Shown: piece by piece, positions 44,240 through 54,106 of the stretch | Numbering within the stretch: the stretch's first letter is position 1 | How the letters are laid out: every line of letters begins with the position of its first letter | Source of the DNA: Taklimakanibacter deserti | GTDB taxonomy: Bacteria; Pseudomonadota; Alphaproteobacteria; Rhizobiales; Aestuariivirgaceae | DNA: 64,000 nt | Direction of reading: 5' to 3' | Assembly: GCA_003574785.1 (NCBI GenBank) | Contig: QORU01000008.1 | Location: 186,001-250,000 of the forward strand | Position numbers and translations under genes: made by a program | Notes under the pieces: model-generated | The model's input: the letters and a program-made list of their open reading frames with translations, nothing else | Told to the model about the DNA's origin: nothing | Database searches by the model: none

Positions 44240-44961
44240 TGACGGGCAGGGTTTGGCAAATCGTCATCGCGACCGTCCTCGGCGTTGCCGTCCTCATTGG
44301 GCTCGGCGCATGGCAGTTGCAGCGGCTGCAATGGAAGGAGGCGCTCGTCGCCGAGCGCGACGCCAGGCTCGATGCCGCACCGGTGTCGCTCGATCAGGCG
44401 CTCAAGGATTTCGATGCCGACCGCTCCGTCGAGTTCCTGAAGGTCGCGGCATCAGGCGCCTTCCAGCACAAGGCCGAGCTCTTCATGCTCGCGACCGAAG
44501 GCGGCGTGCCGGGCTTTCAGGTGGTGACGCCTTTCGTGAGCACCGACGGCGTCATCGTCCTCATCGATCGCGGCTTCATCCCGGAGCCCCTGAAGGACCC
44601 GGCCAAGCGCCCCGAAAGCCAGCCGCAAGGCGAGGTCAGCGTCGTGGGCGTCCTGCGCCGGCATGTCAAAAGCCGCGGTCCGTTCACGCCCGACAACGAT
44701 CCCGAGGCCAATATCTGGTACTGGTGGGACATACCGGCGATGCTGGCTCATGCCAGTGTCGCGCCCGACGCCCGCGTGGCGCCTTTCGCGCTGCATCTGC
44801 CGCCGGGCGAGGGGCCTAAGACCTTGCCGACGCCGGTCGCCGTCGATGAGGGGCTGACCAACAACCATCTGCAATATGCGCTTACCTGGTTCGCCTTGGC
44901 GGGCCTGCTCATCGTCATGTCGGGGCTCCTGATCCGCCAGACGCTGCGCAAGCGTGATTGA
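44239..44961 (+). CDS. SURF1-family cytochrome oxidase assembly protein
   Basis: The 240-residue protein has an N-terminal membrane segment (IVIATVLGVAVLIGLGAWQL), a large periplasmic domain and a C-terminal segment (ALTWFALAGLLIVMSGLLI). SURF1 signatures GAWQLQRLQWKEAL, LIDRGFIPEPLKDP, NIWYWWDIPAM and the NNHLQYALTWF terminus are present. It helps insert haem a into subunit I. Coupled to the DUF983 gene by a TGATG junction. Confidence 0.9.
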   Translation: MTGRVWQIVIATVLGVAVLIGLGAWQLQRLQWKEALVAERDARLDAAPVSLDQALKDFDADRSVEFLKVAASGAFQHKAELFMLATEGGVPGFQVVTPFVSTDGVIVLIDRGFIPEPLKDPAKRPESQPQGEVSVVGVLRRHVKSRGPFTPDNDPEANIWYWWDIPAMLAHASVAPDARVAPFALHLPPGEGPKTLPTPVAVDEGLTNNHLQYALTWFALAGLLIVMSGLLIRQTLRKRD

Positions 44962-45016
44962 ATTACGGACTCTCTCCACCTAAGGTGCCCCGCCCTCAGA
45001 TAAGGATTTCCTGGCC

Positions 45017-46408
45017 TTGCGTTATGTTTCCACTCGTGGCGAAGCCCCAGAGCTCGATTTCGAGGACGTGCTGCTCACCGGCCTTGCCCGTGACGGCGGG
45101 CTCTATGTGCCCGCCCAATGGCCGAAATTCTCCCAAGCCGAGCTCGCTTCGCTCAGCGGCAAGCCTTACGCCGATGTCGCCTTCGCGGTGATCGCGAAGT
45201 TCACCGGCGAGAAGGTGCCGCTTGCCGAGCTCAAGGCGATGATCGCCGATGCCTATCTGGGCTTCGGCCATCCGGCGGTGACGCCGCTCAAGCAGCTCGA
45301 TGCCGACCAGTGGCTGCTCGAGCTCTTCCATGGCCCCACCCTTGCCTTCAAGGACGTGGCGATGCAGTTCCTGGCGCGGGTGATGGACTGGGCCCTGGCG
45401 CGCCGCAAGCTCAGCGCCACCATTGTCGGCGCCACCTCGGGCGACACGGGTGGTGCTGCCATCGAAGCCTTCAAGGCGAGCCGCCATGCCTCGATCTTCA
45501 TCCTGCATCCGGAAGGCAAGGTCAGCGAGGTGCAGCGCCGTCAGATGACGACGGTGCTGTCGCCTTCCGTCCACAATATTGCCTTGCGCGGGACCTTCGA
45601 CGACTGCCAGGCCATCCTGAAGGCGCTGTTCAACGATCATCAGTTTCGCGATTCGGTCACCCTTGCCGGCGTGAATTCGATCAACTGGGCGCGCATCGTG
45701 GCGCAGGTCGTCTATTACGTGACCTCGGCTCTCGCTCTGGGCGCGCCCGGCCGGCCGGTGAATTTCACGGTTCCGACCGGGAACTTCGGTGACATCTTCG
45801 CCGGGCTGGTGGCGAAGCGCATGGGTGCGCCCGTTGGCCGCCTTATCATCGCGACGAATGAGAACGACATTCTCGACCGGGCCCTGAAGGGCGGTCGCTA
45901 CGAGGTCAAAGGCGTCAAGCCAAGCACCAGCCCCTCGATGGATATCCAGGTATCGAGCAATTTCGAGCGCCTGCTGTTCGAGGCCTATGGCCGGGACGCA
46001 GGGGCGATCCGCCGCCTGATGGCGAGCCTCGGGCAGTCGGGTGCCTTTACCATCGAAACCGGTCCCTTGAGCTCCATCCGGGCGGAATTCGCCTCGGGCA
46101 GCGCCGATATGGCCGAGACGGCGAAGGTCATTGCCGCGACCCTTAAGGAAACCGGCGAGCTGCTCGATCCGCACACGGCCGTGGGCTATGGGGTGGCGCG
46201 CAAGGAACAGGGCCATAGCGGTCCCATGGTGACTTTGGCGACCGCCCATCCGGCCAAATTCCCCGATGCGGTCGAGAGGGCCTCAGGCCTAAGACCGGGC
46301 TTGCCGCCGCGCCTTGCACCCCTCATGATGGCCGAGGAGCGGATGAGTGTCCTGGCCAATGACCCGCAAGAGGTCAAAGCCTTCATCCTGGAACGGGTTG
46401 GGTCCTAG
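45017..46408 (+). CDS. thrC: Threonine synthase
   Basis: The 463-residue PLP enzyme makes threonine from O-phosphohomoserine. Start MRYVSTRGEAPELDFEDVLL, the PLP-lysine motif GPTLAFKDVAMQFL, the phosphate-binding SGDTGGAAIEAF and TVPTGNFGDIFAG are standard. It starts with TTG; AAGGA lies 10 bases before it. Its place behind the cytochrome oxidase genes is conserved in Hyphomicrobiales. Confidence 0.95.
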   Translation: MRYVSTRGEAPELDFEDVLLTGLARDGGLYVPAQWPKFSQAELASLSGKPYADVAFAVIAKFTGEKVPLAELKAMIADAYLGFGHPAVTPLKQLDADQWLLELFHGPTLAFKDVAMQFLARVMDWALARRKLSATIVGATSGDTGGAAIEAFKASRHASIFILHPEGKVSEVQRRQMTTVLSPSVHNIALRGTFDDCQAILKALFNDHQFRDSVTLAGVNSINWARIVAQVVYYVTSALALGAPGRPVNFTVPTGNFGDIFAGLVAKRMGAPVGRLIIATNENDILDRALKGGRYEVKGVKPSTSPSMDIQVSSNFERLLFEAYGRDAGAIRRLMASLGQSGAFTIETGPLSSIRAEFASGSADMAETAKVIAATLKETGELLDPHTAVGYGVARKEQGHSGPMVTLATAHPAKFPDAVERASGLRPGLPPRLAPLMMAEERMSVLANDPQEVKAFILERVGS

Positions 46409-46419
46409 CTTGGTGTGGC

Positions 46420-47679
46420 ATGAGCGTTGAAATTTCGCGTCTGGATAACGGTCTGCATGTCGTAACGCACAGCATGCCGCATCTCGAGACGGTGGCGCTC
46501 GGCATATGGGTCAAGGCGGGCTCGCGCGATGAGTTGCCGGAGGAGAACGGTATCGCTCATTTCCTCGAGCATATGGCCTTCAAGGGCACCAAAAGGCGCA
46601 CCGCCCAGGCCATTGCCGAGGAGATCGAATCCGCCGGCGGCGAGATCAACGCCTCGACCGGCATGGAAACCACCACCTATTATGCCCGCGTCCTCAAGAA
46701 CGACTGGCCGCAGGCGCTCGACATCCTGGCCGACATCCTGACCGAGTCGGTCTTCGATGCCGACGAGCTCGAGCGCGAGCGCCATGTCATCCTGCAGGAG
46801 ATCGCCGCCGCCGGCGACACGCCGGATGACTTGGTCTTCGACCTGGCCCAGAGTGCCGCCTTCGGCTCGCATCCGCTGGGCCGTCCCATTCTCGGCGTCC
46901 ACGACCTGATCGCCAGCGTCACGCGCGATGAGATCCTGGCCTGGCGCAACCGCAACTACTGGGCGTCCCGCATGGTGGTGGCCGCCGCCGGCAATATCGA
47001 GCATGGCGCCTTGCGCCGCGAGGCCGAGAAATTGCTGGGGAATTTAAGCTCGGGGGCACCTCCGGGGCGCAACCGGCCGGATTTCGTCTCGCATACGGAA
47101 CTGGCACAGAAGCCGCTCGACCAGACCCATATGGTCCTGTCCTTCTCGGCCCCCGGCTACCGCAATCCCGAGATCTACCGGCTCCAGGTGCTGTCGAGCC
47201 TGTTGGGCGGCGGCATGTCCTCGCGCCTGTTCCAGGAGGTGCGCGAGAAGCGCGGCCTCTGCTACAGCGTCTTTTCCTTCGCTTCGGCCTATGAGGATGC
47301 CGGCCAGTTCGGCGTCTATGCCGCGACCTCGCCCGACGACACCCCCGAGCTCGTCGATGTGACCGCCGAGGTGATGCTGTCGACGGCCAGGAACGTCACC
47401 GAGGTCGAGGTGGCGCGCGCCAAGGCGCAGCTCAAGGCGAGCCTGGTGATGAGCCTCGAGAGCGCCACCGGCCGGGCCGACCAGATCGCCCGCCAGTACC
47501 TGGCTTTCGGCGAAGTGCCGGCCATGGAGACGCTGGTCGCCAAGATCGACGCGGTGACGGCCGATCACGTGGCGGGCCTGGCCTCGACCCTGTTCCGCGG
47601 CCAGTCGCCCGCCTTGAGCGCGGTCGGGCAGCTTTCCACCCTGACGCCCTATGCCAAGATCAAGGCCCAGTTCACCTGA
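46420..47679 (+). CDS. M16-family zinc peptidase (processing-peptidase-like)
   Basis: The 419-residue protein has the inverted zinc motif HFLEH in IAHFLEHMAFKGTKRRTAQA with the distal Glu in the following ~76 residues (ERERHVILQEIAAAGDTP). C-terminal half includes SRLFQEVREKRGLCYSVFSF. Related to the beta subunit of mitochondrial processing peptidase, itself of alphaproteobacterial descent. Substrate in bacteria is unknown. Eleven bases after thrC and one base overlap with the next gene. Confidence 0.9.
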   Translation: MSVEISRLDNGLHVVTHSMPHLETVALGIWVKAGSRDELPEENGIAHFLEHMAFKGTKRRTAQAIAEEIESAGGEINASTGMETTTYYARVLKNDWPQALDILADILTESVFDADELERERHVILQEIAAAGDTPDDLVFDLAQSAAFGSHPLGRPILGVHDLIASVTRDEILAWRNRNYWASRMVVAAAGNIEHGALRREAEKLLGNLSSGAPPGRNRPDFVSHTELAQKPLDQTHMVLSFSAPGYRNPEIYRLQVLSSLLGGGMSSRLFQEVREKRGLCYSVFSFASAYEDAGQFGVYAATSPDDTPELVDVTAEVMLSTARNVTEVEVARAKAQLKASLVMSLESATGRADQIARQYLAFGEVPAMETLVAKIDAVTADHVAGLASTLFRGQSPALSAVGQLSTLTPYAKIKAQFT

Positions 47680-48260
47680 TGGTTTTCCTCAGAAGCCCAT
47701 TTGCGCGTGATCTGCCGCCCATCCTGATGCAAGGCGGCATAGAGTTGCGTGTGCCGGAAATGGGCGATTATGAGAGCTGGGCGGCGCTGCGCCTCGAGAG
47801 TCGCGCTTTCCTGACCCCCTGGGAACCGTCCTGGCCGCAGGACGACCTCACCCGCACCGCCTTCCGCGGCCGGGTGAAGCGCTATATCCGCGATATCGAG
47901 GGCGACATCGCCTATCCCTTCTTCGTCTTCCGCGCCGAGGACGATGCCCTGATGGGCGCCATCACCCTGTCCAATATCCGCCGCGGCGTCGCCCAGACCG
48001 GATCGGTCGGCTATTGGATCGGCGTTCCCTTTGCGCGCCAGGGCCACATGACGTCGGCGCTCAACGCCCTCGTTCCCTTCGCCTTCGGCCATTTGCACCT
48101 GCACCGGCTGGAGGCGGCCTGCATCCCCGTCAACCAGGCGTCGATCAGACTACTGACGAAATGCGGATTCAGGCAGGAAGGCCTTGCCCGCAAATACCTC
48201 AAGATCAACGGCCGCTGGGAAGACCACCTGCTTTTCTCCCGCTTGGCCGACGATAGATAA
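47679..48260 (+). CDS. GNAT acetyltransferase, RimJ/RimL type
   Basis: The 193-residue cytosolic protein has the GNAT pattern: acceptor-binding AALRLESRAFLTPWEP, FFVFRAEDDALMGAITLSNI, the CoA-binding SVGYWIGVPFARQGHMTSAL and HRLEAACIPVNQASIRLLTK with the conserved C-terminal CGFRQEGLARKYLKINGRW. The family acetylates ribosomal-protein N-termini (RimJ) or other amines. Overlaps the M16 stop (TGATG). Last gene in the string that began at coxB. Confidence 0.9.
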   Translation: MVFLRSPFARDLPPILMQGGIELRVPEMGDYESWAALRLESRAFLTPWEPSWPQDDLTRTAFRGRVKRYIRDIEGDIAYPFFVFRAEDDALMGAITLSNIRRGVAQTGSVGYWIGVPFARQGHMTSALNALVPFAFGHLHLHRLEAACIPVNQASIRLLTKCGFRQEGLARKYLKINGRWEDHLLFSRLADDR

Positions 48261-48413
48261 AGCCGGCCAAATTTGCCATTATCCGGCCTTCGGAGGTATC
48301 AAGGAATTGATTCGTATTGGAGCATGAGCTGATAAGATCCCTGCTCGGACAAAAGGATGAAGCGCGGTGGCAGTAGCGTTAGACCATCGCGCATTAGCTG
48401 AGGCCGGCTGAGA

Positions 48414-51400
48414 ATGGCGCTGCTGCGCATATCCATCGCATTCTTTCTCCTGCTGCTCTTGTCCCTTTCCGCCGCGGCGCAGGACAAGACGGTGGATACG
48501 GCTTTTGACGGTCCGAGCGTCGACCTTCTGCCCCATTTGCTCTCGGTCGATACCGACAAGCCGGTGGTGACGATCAGGACCGCCGACGACGCGACCGGCC
48601 TCCTGATGGAACTTCCAGCCAAGGGCAGCGAGCCCGTCCATCGCTGGGTTGTGGCGACACTGACCAACAGCGGGACCGAAGCGCGCGATGTCGTTGTCGC
48701 CACCCCGCATCAGGGCTTCGCCGGATCTGGCATTCTGTGGCCAAAGCCCATCGGATCGCGCATCCAGAACGTCGTCGCGGCCGGCCAGGCCACCATTGCG
48801 CCCATGCGGGTCATCAATTCCGACGCCTTCGCGCTGCGCATCGAGCCCAAGGGCCGGGTGACGGTGGCCATGGAGCTGACCCGCACCGGCCTCGACGAGA
48901 TCGAAGTGTGGCAACGCAACGCCTTCGATGCCAAGGCGGAGCAGAACGGCTTTTATCGCGGCGTCCTCCTCGGCATCGCCATGCTTCTCGGCGTCATCGC
49001 GCTTTCGCTCTATGCGGTGCGCACCATAGCGGTCTTTCCCTTCGCCTCGGTCTTCATCTGGTCGGCCATTGCCTTCATCGCGCTCGAATCCGGATACCTG
49101 CCGCAGATCAACGACCTGTTGCCGAAGGAATACGAGCTCGGCCCCGAGATCCGCGCAGTGATCGAAGGCCTCATGGTGGTCGGCCTCATTCTGTGCCTCG
49201 TCGCTTTCGCCGACCTGCGCCGCAGGCGCCCCGTCGCCTGGAACATCCTTTTGCTCGCCGCCGGGCTTCTGCTGGCCTTGCCCGTCTATGGCTGGTTCGA
49301 GCCGGCCTATGCTTCGGGCATCGCTCGCATCGCCTTTGCCGTCGTCGCGGCGCTGGGTTGCGTCGTCATCTTCGCCATGTGGCGCGAGGGTGCGGCGCGG
49401 GCGCGCGTCTCCTTGCTGTCCTGGGTCATGATCGTGGCCTGGACCGTCCTTGCTGCTGTCGCCGCTTTGACGCCCGCCGCCGACAGCATGGTCAAGCCGT
49501 TTCTCTCGGCGGGCCTCGTGCTCGTCATCCTCACCATGAGCTTCGCTCTCGCTCAATTCGCCTTCGCGCAGGGGTTCCTGGCCCAGCGTTTCTTTGCCGA
49601 AGACGCGCGCCGGGCTTTGGCGCTGGCGGCCTCGCAGCAATGCGTCTGGGACTGGCAGGTCGAGGAGAACAATCTGCATGTCGGCGAGGATATCGAGAAG
49701 ATCCTGGGGCTGCGCCGCGGCAGCCTGAAGAACAACACACCGGAAGCTTGGCTCGATCTCGTCCATCCGGCCGACCGCAGCGCCTATCTGGCGGCGGTGG
49801 AAGAGGCGGAGCGCCGCGGCCATGGCAGCTTCTCGCAGGAATTCCGCTTGCGCCGCGGCGACGGGACGTTCCGCTGGTTCCTGCTGCGCGCCCGCGCCAT
49901 TCCAGGCGCCCAGCAACGCGCCGCGCGCTGCATCGGCACGCTCTCCGACATCACCGCGACGCGCCGCGCCCAGGACCAGTTGCTGAGCGATGCGGTGCAC
50001 GACCGCGTCACCGGCCTGCCCAACCGGGCGCTGCTCGTCGACCGCATCGAGCGCGAGATCAGCGCCGCGGGACGTACACCGGTGAACAATCTTTATCTCA
50101 TGCTGATCGATCTCGACCGCTTCAAGGCGGTGAATGACGGTCTCGGTCATGAGACGGGCGATGGTCTCCTCAAGATCGTCGGCCGCAGGCTCGCGGCCAT
50201 CGCCAGCGAGTATGATACCGTGGCGCGCATGCCGGGCGATCAGTTCGCCATCCTCTTCCACGGCGACAAGCCTAAACGCGATATCCTGCCGTTCACCGAC
50301 AAGGTGCGCGCGACGGTCTCGAAGCCGGTGAACATGCGTCCGCAGGAGATATTCCTCACCGCCAGCGTCGGCGTTTCGGCTCTGCGCGAAGGCAGCCTGA
50401 CCGCCGAAGGGCTGGTCAAGGATGCCGCCGTCGCGCTCTACGAAGCGAAACGGCGCGGCAAGGACACGGTCGAGTTCTTCCGCGAGGCGATGCGCGATGA
50501 CCGCACCGAGCTCGTGGTGCTGGAGGCGGAGCTGCGCCGGGCCATCGAGCGCAACGAGATCGAGGTGCTCTATCAGCCGATCGCGCGTCTCGCCGACATG
50601 GAGCTTGCGGGCTTCGAGGCGCTGGTGCGCTGGCGCCACAAGAGCCTGGGCCTTCTCGGGCCTGAAACCTTCATCGGTCTCGCCGAAACCACCGGGATCA
50701 TCAAGGATATCGGCCATCACGTGCTCAACGAAGCCGGCCGCCAGCTCGGTATCTGGCAGCGCGCCTTCCGTCCGCATGATCCGCTATTCGTCGCCGTCAA
50801 CGTGTCGTCGAGCCAATTCCTCGCCGCCGATCTCATCGACGACGTGAAGGCGCTTCTCACGCGTGAAGGACTGGTGCGCGATACACTGAAGCTCGAGGTC
50901 ACCGAATCGATCGTGATGGAGAATCCAGAGCTGGTGAGCCAGATCCTCGAACGGCTGAGGCAGATGGGCATCGGCGTCGCCTGCGACGATTTCGGCACCG
51001 GCTATTCCTCGCTCTCCAATCTGCGCCGCATGCCGTTCGACACGCTCAAGGTGGACCGCAGCTTCATCGAGGCGGATGCCGATGACGCCAAGGCGTCGCT
51101 CATTCTGGAATCGATCATCCTGCTCGCCCATGACCTGGGCCTGACCGTCGTCGCTGAAGGCATCCAGTCGCAGGACGATGTCGACCGGCTCGGCGCCCTC
51201 GCTTGCGATTTCGGCCAGGGCTATTTCATCGGCGAGCCGATGACGGCGAAGCAGGTCGTCGATGTCCTGTCGGGCGTGCCGTTGAGTGCCGCAAAGCACA
51301 AGACGACGATCGACTCGCTGTGGGAGCGCATGGCGGGAACGTCGAACGTGCGCGTGCCGGAACCGTTGCGTGATGCGAAGCCCGCGCCGCCGGCGCAAAG

Positions 51401-52022
51401 AAAAGCCGAGCCGCCGAAGGCGCCGCCCCCGGAAGCGAAGCCGAAGGCTGAGCCGGCGAAGGCTGAGCCTGTAAAGCAGGCAGCGCCCGAGCCGGCCGCG
51501 GGCAAGCCGCCGGAGCCGCCGCCGGCCGAGGAGCACCGGCCGCCCGAGGTCGCGCCGCCGCCACCCCCGCCTGAAACCAAGCTGATCAAGCCCGGCAAGC
51601 CGCCGATCGTGCTGTTGCCGCCGCTGACACCGCCAGTTTTTGTGAAGCCGGGCGCCGGCGGGCAGAGGCCGGCAGCCGCGAGCCCGCCCAAGCCGGCAGC
51701 GGAGGCTCCGCCCCAAGCGGCGGCGCCCGAGCCCCAAGCCCAACGCGAAGAGGCGAACGATCTGGTCAAGTCGGAGCCCACCCACGCCGCCCCGCGGCCT
51801 TTGCCGGGCGGAGCGCCCATGGCGCCGCGTGCCTCGGCACGGGAGGAAGCGGAAGAAGAAGGCGAAGAGCTTGAATCGGCGGACGAACCGTCAGCCGACG
51901 AGAGCGAGCCTTCCGGTCAGAGCGCGGATGATGCCGCTGCACAGAAGGCCAAGGCCGCCCGCCTCGGCAAGAAGCTCAGGCGCAAGATGCAGGCCAAGGA
52001 CCAGCCGCCGGCAGAACCTTGA
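48414..52022 (+). CDS. Large membrane PAS-GGDEF-EAL signalling protein with Pro-rich C-terminal tail
   Basis: The 1202-residue protein has a signal peptide (IAFFLLLLLSLSAAA), a periplasmic sensor of the 7TMR-DISM type (to about 180), seven membrane segments (about 185-390), a PAS domain (ALAASQQCVWDWQVEENNLH to about 530), a GGDEF domain whose active-site motif is changed to MPGDQFAILF, and an EAL domain with intact motifs (FEALVRWRH, DDFGTGYSSL, KVDRSFI, VVAEGIQ). It is therefore expected to be a cyclic-di-GMP phosphodiesterase, not a cyclase. After about residue 960 a 240-residue Pro/Ala/Lys-rich, probably disordered tail ends in GKKLRRKMQAK. Confidence 0.85.
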   Translation: MALLRISIAFFLLLLLSLSAAAQDKTVDTAFDGPSVDLLPHLLSVDTDKPVVTIRTADDATGLLMELPAKGSEPVHRWVVATLTNSGTEARDVVVATPHQGFAGSGILWPKPIGSRIQNVVAAGQATIAPMRVINSDAFALRIEPKGRVTVAMELTRTGLDEIEVWQRNAFDAKAEQNGFYRGVLLGIAMLLGVIALSLYAVRTIAVFPFASVFIWSAIAFIALESGYLPQINDLLPKEYELGPEIRAVIEGLMVVGLILCLVAFADLRRRRPVAWNILLLAAGLLLALPVYGWFEPAYASGIARIAFAVVAALGCVVIFAMWREGAARARVSLLSWVMIVAWTVLAAVAALTPAADSMVKPFLSAGLVLVILTMSFALAQFAFAQGFLAQRFFAEDARRALALAASQQCVWDWQVEENNLHVGEDIEKILGLRRGSLKNNTPEAWLDLVHPADRSAYLAAVEEAERRGHGSFSQEFRLRRGDGTFRWFLLRARAIPGAQQRAARCIGTLSDITATRRAQDQLLSDAVHDRVTGLPNRALLVDRIEREISAAGRTPVNNLYLMLIDLDRFKAVNDGLGHETGDGLLKIVGRRLAAIASEYDTVARMPGDQFAILFHGDKPKRDILPFTDKVRATVSKPVNMRPQEIFLTASVGVSALREGSLTAEGLVKDAAVALYEAKRRGKDTVEFFREAMRDDRTELVVLEAELRRAIERNEIEVLYQPIARLADMELAGFEALVRWRHKSLGLLGPETFIGLAETTGIIKDIGHHVLNEAGRQLGIWQRAFRPHDPLFVAVNVSSSQFLAADLIDDVKALLTREGLVRDTLKLEVTESIVMENPELVSQILERLRQMGIGVACDDFGTGYSSLSNLRRMPFDTLKVDRSFIEADADDAKASLILESIILLAHDLGLTVVAEGIQSQDDVDRLGALACDFGQGYFIGEPMTAKQVVDVLSGVPLSAAKHKTTIDSLWERMAGTSNVRVPEPLRDAKPAPPAQRKAEPPKAPPPEAKPKAEPAKAEPVKQAAPEPAAGKPPEPPPAEEHRPPEVAPPPPPPETKLIKPGKPPIVLLPPLTPPVFVKPGAGGQRPAAASPPKPAAEAPPQAAAPEPQAQREEANDLVKSEPTHAAPRPLPGGAPMAPRASAREEAEEEGEELESADEPSADESEPSGQSADDAAAQKAKAARLGKKLRRKMQAKDQPPAEP

Positions 52023-52051
52023 AAGGTGAGGTGAGCTGCTGCGCGCGGCGA

Positions 52052-52639
52052 TCACGCATGCCCGGCTTCCGACGACAGCATCGCCGGATCGACGCCGATC
52101 TTGTGCAGCGCATTGAGATATTTGCTGTCGAGATCGTTGCTGAACAGCAGGTCTTCATCCGCCATGCAGCTCAGCCAGCCATTGCGCTGGATCTCGTCCT
52201 CGAGCTGGCCCGGCGCCCAGCCGGCATAGCCGAGCGCCAAGAGCGAGCGCCTGGGGCCCTGGCCGCCGGCAATGGCGCGCAATATGTCGAGCGTCGCCGT
52301 CAGCGCCACCCGCTCATCGATCGGCAGCGAGGTGTCGGCGGAGAAATAGTCCGATGTGTGCAGCACGAAACCGCGCCCCGGCTCCACCGGGCCACCGAAC
52401 TGGACCAGCATGGACTGGACGTCGTCCGGCAGCTTGATCCGGTTTTCCTGCGGCAGGATGTCGAGCCGTTCCAGGAGCTCGCTGAAGGAGATCATCGGCG
52501 CGCGCTTGTTGACGATGATGCCCATGGCGCCATTGTCGGAATGGGCACACATGAAGATGACCGATCTGTCGAAACGGGGGTCGCTCATGCCGGGCATCGC
52601 GATCAGCATCTGACCATCGAGAAAGGATGATCTTTTCAT
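52052..52639 (-). CDS. YqgE/AlgH family protein
   Basis: The 195-residue cytosolic protein shows the family pattern: [78 protein letters not shown] and [15 protein letters not shown]. Its function is not established; AlgH has been linked to alginate control and stress in pseudomonads. Convergent with the EAL gene, divergent from the DsbD-alpha-like gene. Confidence 0.9.
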   Translation of the reverse strand: MKRSSFLDGQMLIAMPGMSDPRFDRSVIFMCAHSDNGAMGIIVNKRAPMISFSELLERLDILPQENRIKLPDDVQSMLVQFGGPVEPGRGFVLHTSDYFSADTSLPIDERVALTATLDILRAIAGGQGPRRSLLALGYAGWAPGQLEDEIQRNGWLSCMADEDLLFSNDLDSKYLNALHKIGVDPAMLSSEAGHA

Positions 52640-52785
52640 GGAACTCCACCCTTTGCTGCTGGCCCATAAGTTAGTGCGATTTGGCGCCGGCGCAAAGCGG
52701 TCAATCTGACATTAAGTTGATTGCCTTATTCGTTAAGTTGATTTGGCCGGGAGACGAGCCGCCGTCTATGGAACAGATTGTGACC

Positions 52786-53586
52786 ATGCCGTTCATGAAG
52801 CGACGCGCGCTGATTTTGGCCGCTCTTGGCCTGCCGGCCTTCACGCTGGTGGGGCGCGCGGGAGCCGGACCGCATTACTCGGCAAGGCTCATCGGCGGCG
52901 AGCGGGCCGGGAGCACTTGGCGCGCCGGTCTCGACATCACGCTCGCCAAGGGCTGGAAGACCTATTGGCGCATGCCGGGCGATGCCGGCGTTCCGCCGCA
53001 ATTCGACTGGTCGCGCTCGCGCAATGTCAAATCGGTGACGGTGCTGTGGCCGGCGCCCACGCGCTTCGCGGACAAAGGCGGTGAGACCGTCGGCTACAAG
53101 GATCGCGTGGTCTTCCCGGTGGATGTGGTCGCCGAGGATCCGGGACAGCCGATCGATCTGGCGCTCGATGCCTTTCTTGGCGTCTGCGAGATCATCTGCA
53201 TCCCGGTGAAGCTCGAAATGTCGCTGGTCCAGTCCGAGCCGACACCGGCCGATGCGAGCCTCATTGCCGCTTTCGCCGCCCGCGTGCCGCAGAAGGCCGA
53301 CGCTGAGGCGCCTTTCCATGTCGCGAGCGCCGCGCTCGTCGAGACGGATGGCAAATTCGATCTCGCCCTCCGCCTCGTAGGCCAGGGCTTCGACAAGGAT
53401 CTCGACATCTTTGTCGAAGGCAGCGATTTCGCCTATTTCCGGAGCCCCAGGCCGGCGGGCGAGGAAGGGCTGGTCCAATTGCGCATTGACGGCCTCAAGG
53501 ACGCCCAAAAGCTCAAGGGCCGCCAGCTGAGCTTGACCATGACGGCAGGCGATATTCGCCTTGAACAGGATGTCGTGGTCGACTAA
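52786..53586 (+). CDS. Periplasmic DsbD-alpha-like domain protein
   Basis: The 266-residue protein starts MPFMKRRALILAALGLPAFT, a signal peptide with a twin Arg, and then has the DsbD N-terminal-type domain: GWKTYWRMPGDAGVPPQFDW, RFADKGGETVGYKDRVVFPV and DAFLGVCEIICIPVKLEMSL, which holds the redox Cys pair as C-x3-C (CEIIC). Related proteins accept electrons across the membrane for thiol reduction or cytochrome c maturation; the membrane partner is not in the window. Possible start codons are 52768, 52786 and 52795. GGAACAG before 52786 favours that one weakly. Confidence 0.75.
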   Translation: MPFMKRRALILAALGLPAFTLVGRAGAGPHYSARLIGGERAGSTWRAGLDITLAKGWKTYWRMPGDAGVPPQFDWSRSRNVKSVTVLWPAPTRFADKGGETVGYKDRVVFPVDVVAEDPGQPIDLALDAFLGVCEIICIPVKLEMSLVQSEPTPADASLIAAFAARVPQKADAEAPFHVASAALVETDGKFDLALRLVGQGFDKDLDIFVEGSDFAYFRSPRPAGEEGLVQLRIDGLKDAQKLKGRQLSLTMTAGDIRLEQDVVVD

Positions 53587-53625
53587 GCCTCCTCCCCTCA
53601 GAGAATGAATGTGTGAGGAGCAATC

Positions 53626-54105
53626 ATGATCAAGGTTGGCGATCGTCTGCCCGAGGCCGAATTCATCACCATGACCGCCGACGGCACGCAGAGATTCACC
53701 ACCGGCACGGTGTTCGCCGGCCGCAAGGTGGTGCTCTTCGCGGTACCAGGCGCCTTCACGCCGACCTGCAGCATGAATCATCTGCCGGGTTTCGTGAAGG
53801 AGGTCGATGCCATCAAGGCCAGGGGTGTGGACACGATCGCTTGCACATCGGTGAACGACGTCCATGTCATGAATGCCTGGGCGCGCTCGTCGGGGGCCGA
53901 CGGCAAGATCCTCATGCTCGCCGACGGCAATGGCAGCTTCGCCAAGGCGGTCGGCCTCGAATTCGATCTCACCGCCAATCATATGGGCCACCGCTCGAAG
54001 CGCTATTCGATGATCGTCGAGGACGGCGTGGTGAAGGCGCTCAATGTCGAGGACAAGCCCGGCGTCAACGTCTCGGGCGCCGATACGGTGCTGAAGCAGC
54101 TTTAG
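53626..54105 (+). CDS. Peroxiredoxin, Prx5/glutaredoxin-dependent type
   Basis: The 159-residue antioxidant enzyme starts MIKVGDRLPEAEF and has the peroxidatic motif PGAFTPTCSMNHLPGF (Cys about residue 48) and the conserved HRSKRYSMIVEDGVVK segment of the Prx5 group. It reduces hydrogen peroxide and alkyl hydroperoxides with glutathione/glutaredoxin or thioredoxin. GAGGAG lies 10 bases before the start. Follows the DsbD-alpha-like gene by 39 bases and may share its transcript. A large hairpin element follows. Confidence 0.92.
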   Translation: MIKVGDRLPEAEFITMTADGTQRFTTGTVFAGRKVVLFAVPGAFTPTCSMNHLPGFVKEVDAIKARGVDTIACTSVNDVHVMNAWARSSGADGKILMLADGNGSFAKAVGLEFDLTANHMGHRSKRYSMIVEDGVVKALNVEDKPGVNVSGADTVLKQL

Positions 54106-54106
54106 C

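Noticed and set aside
48279..50777. 832-codon open frame opposite the PAS-GGDEF-EAL gene
   Set aside because: Such long antisense frames are produced by high-GC codon use; the forward protein has intact domain motifs.
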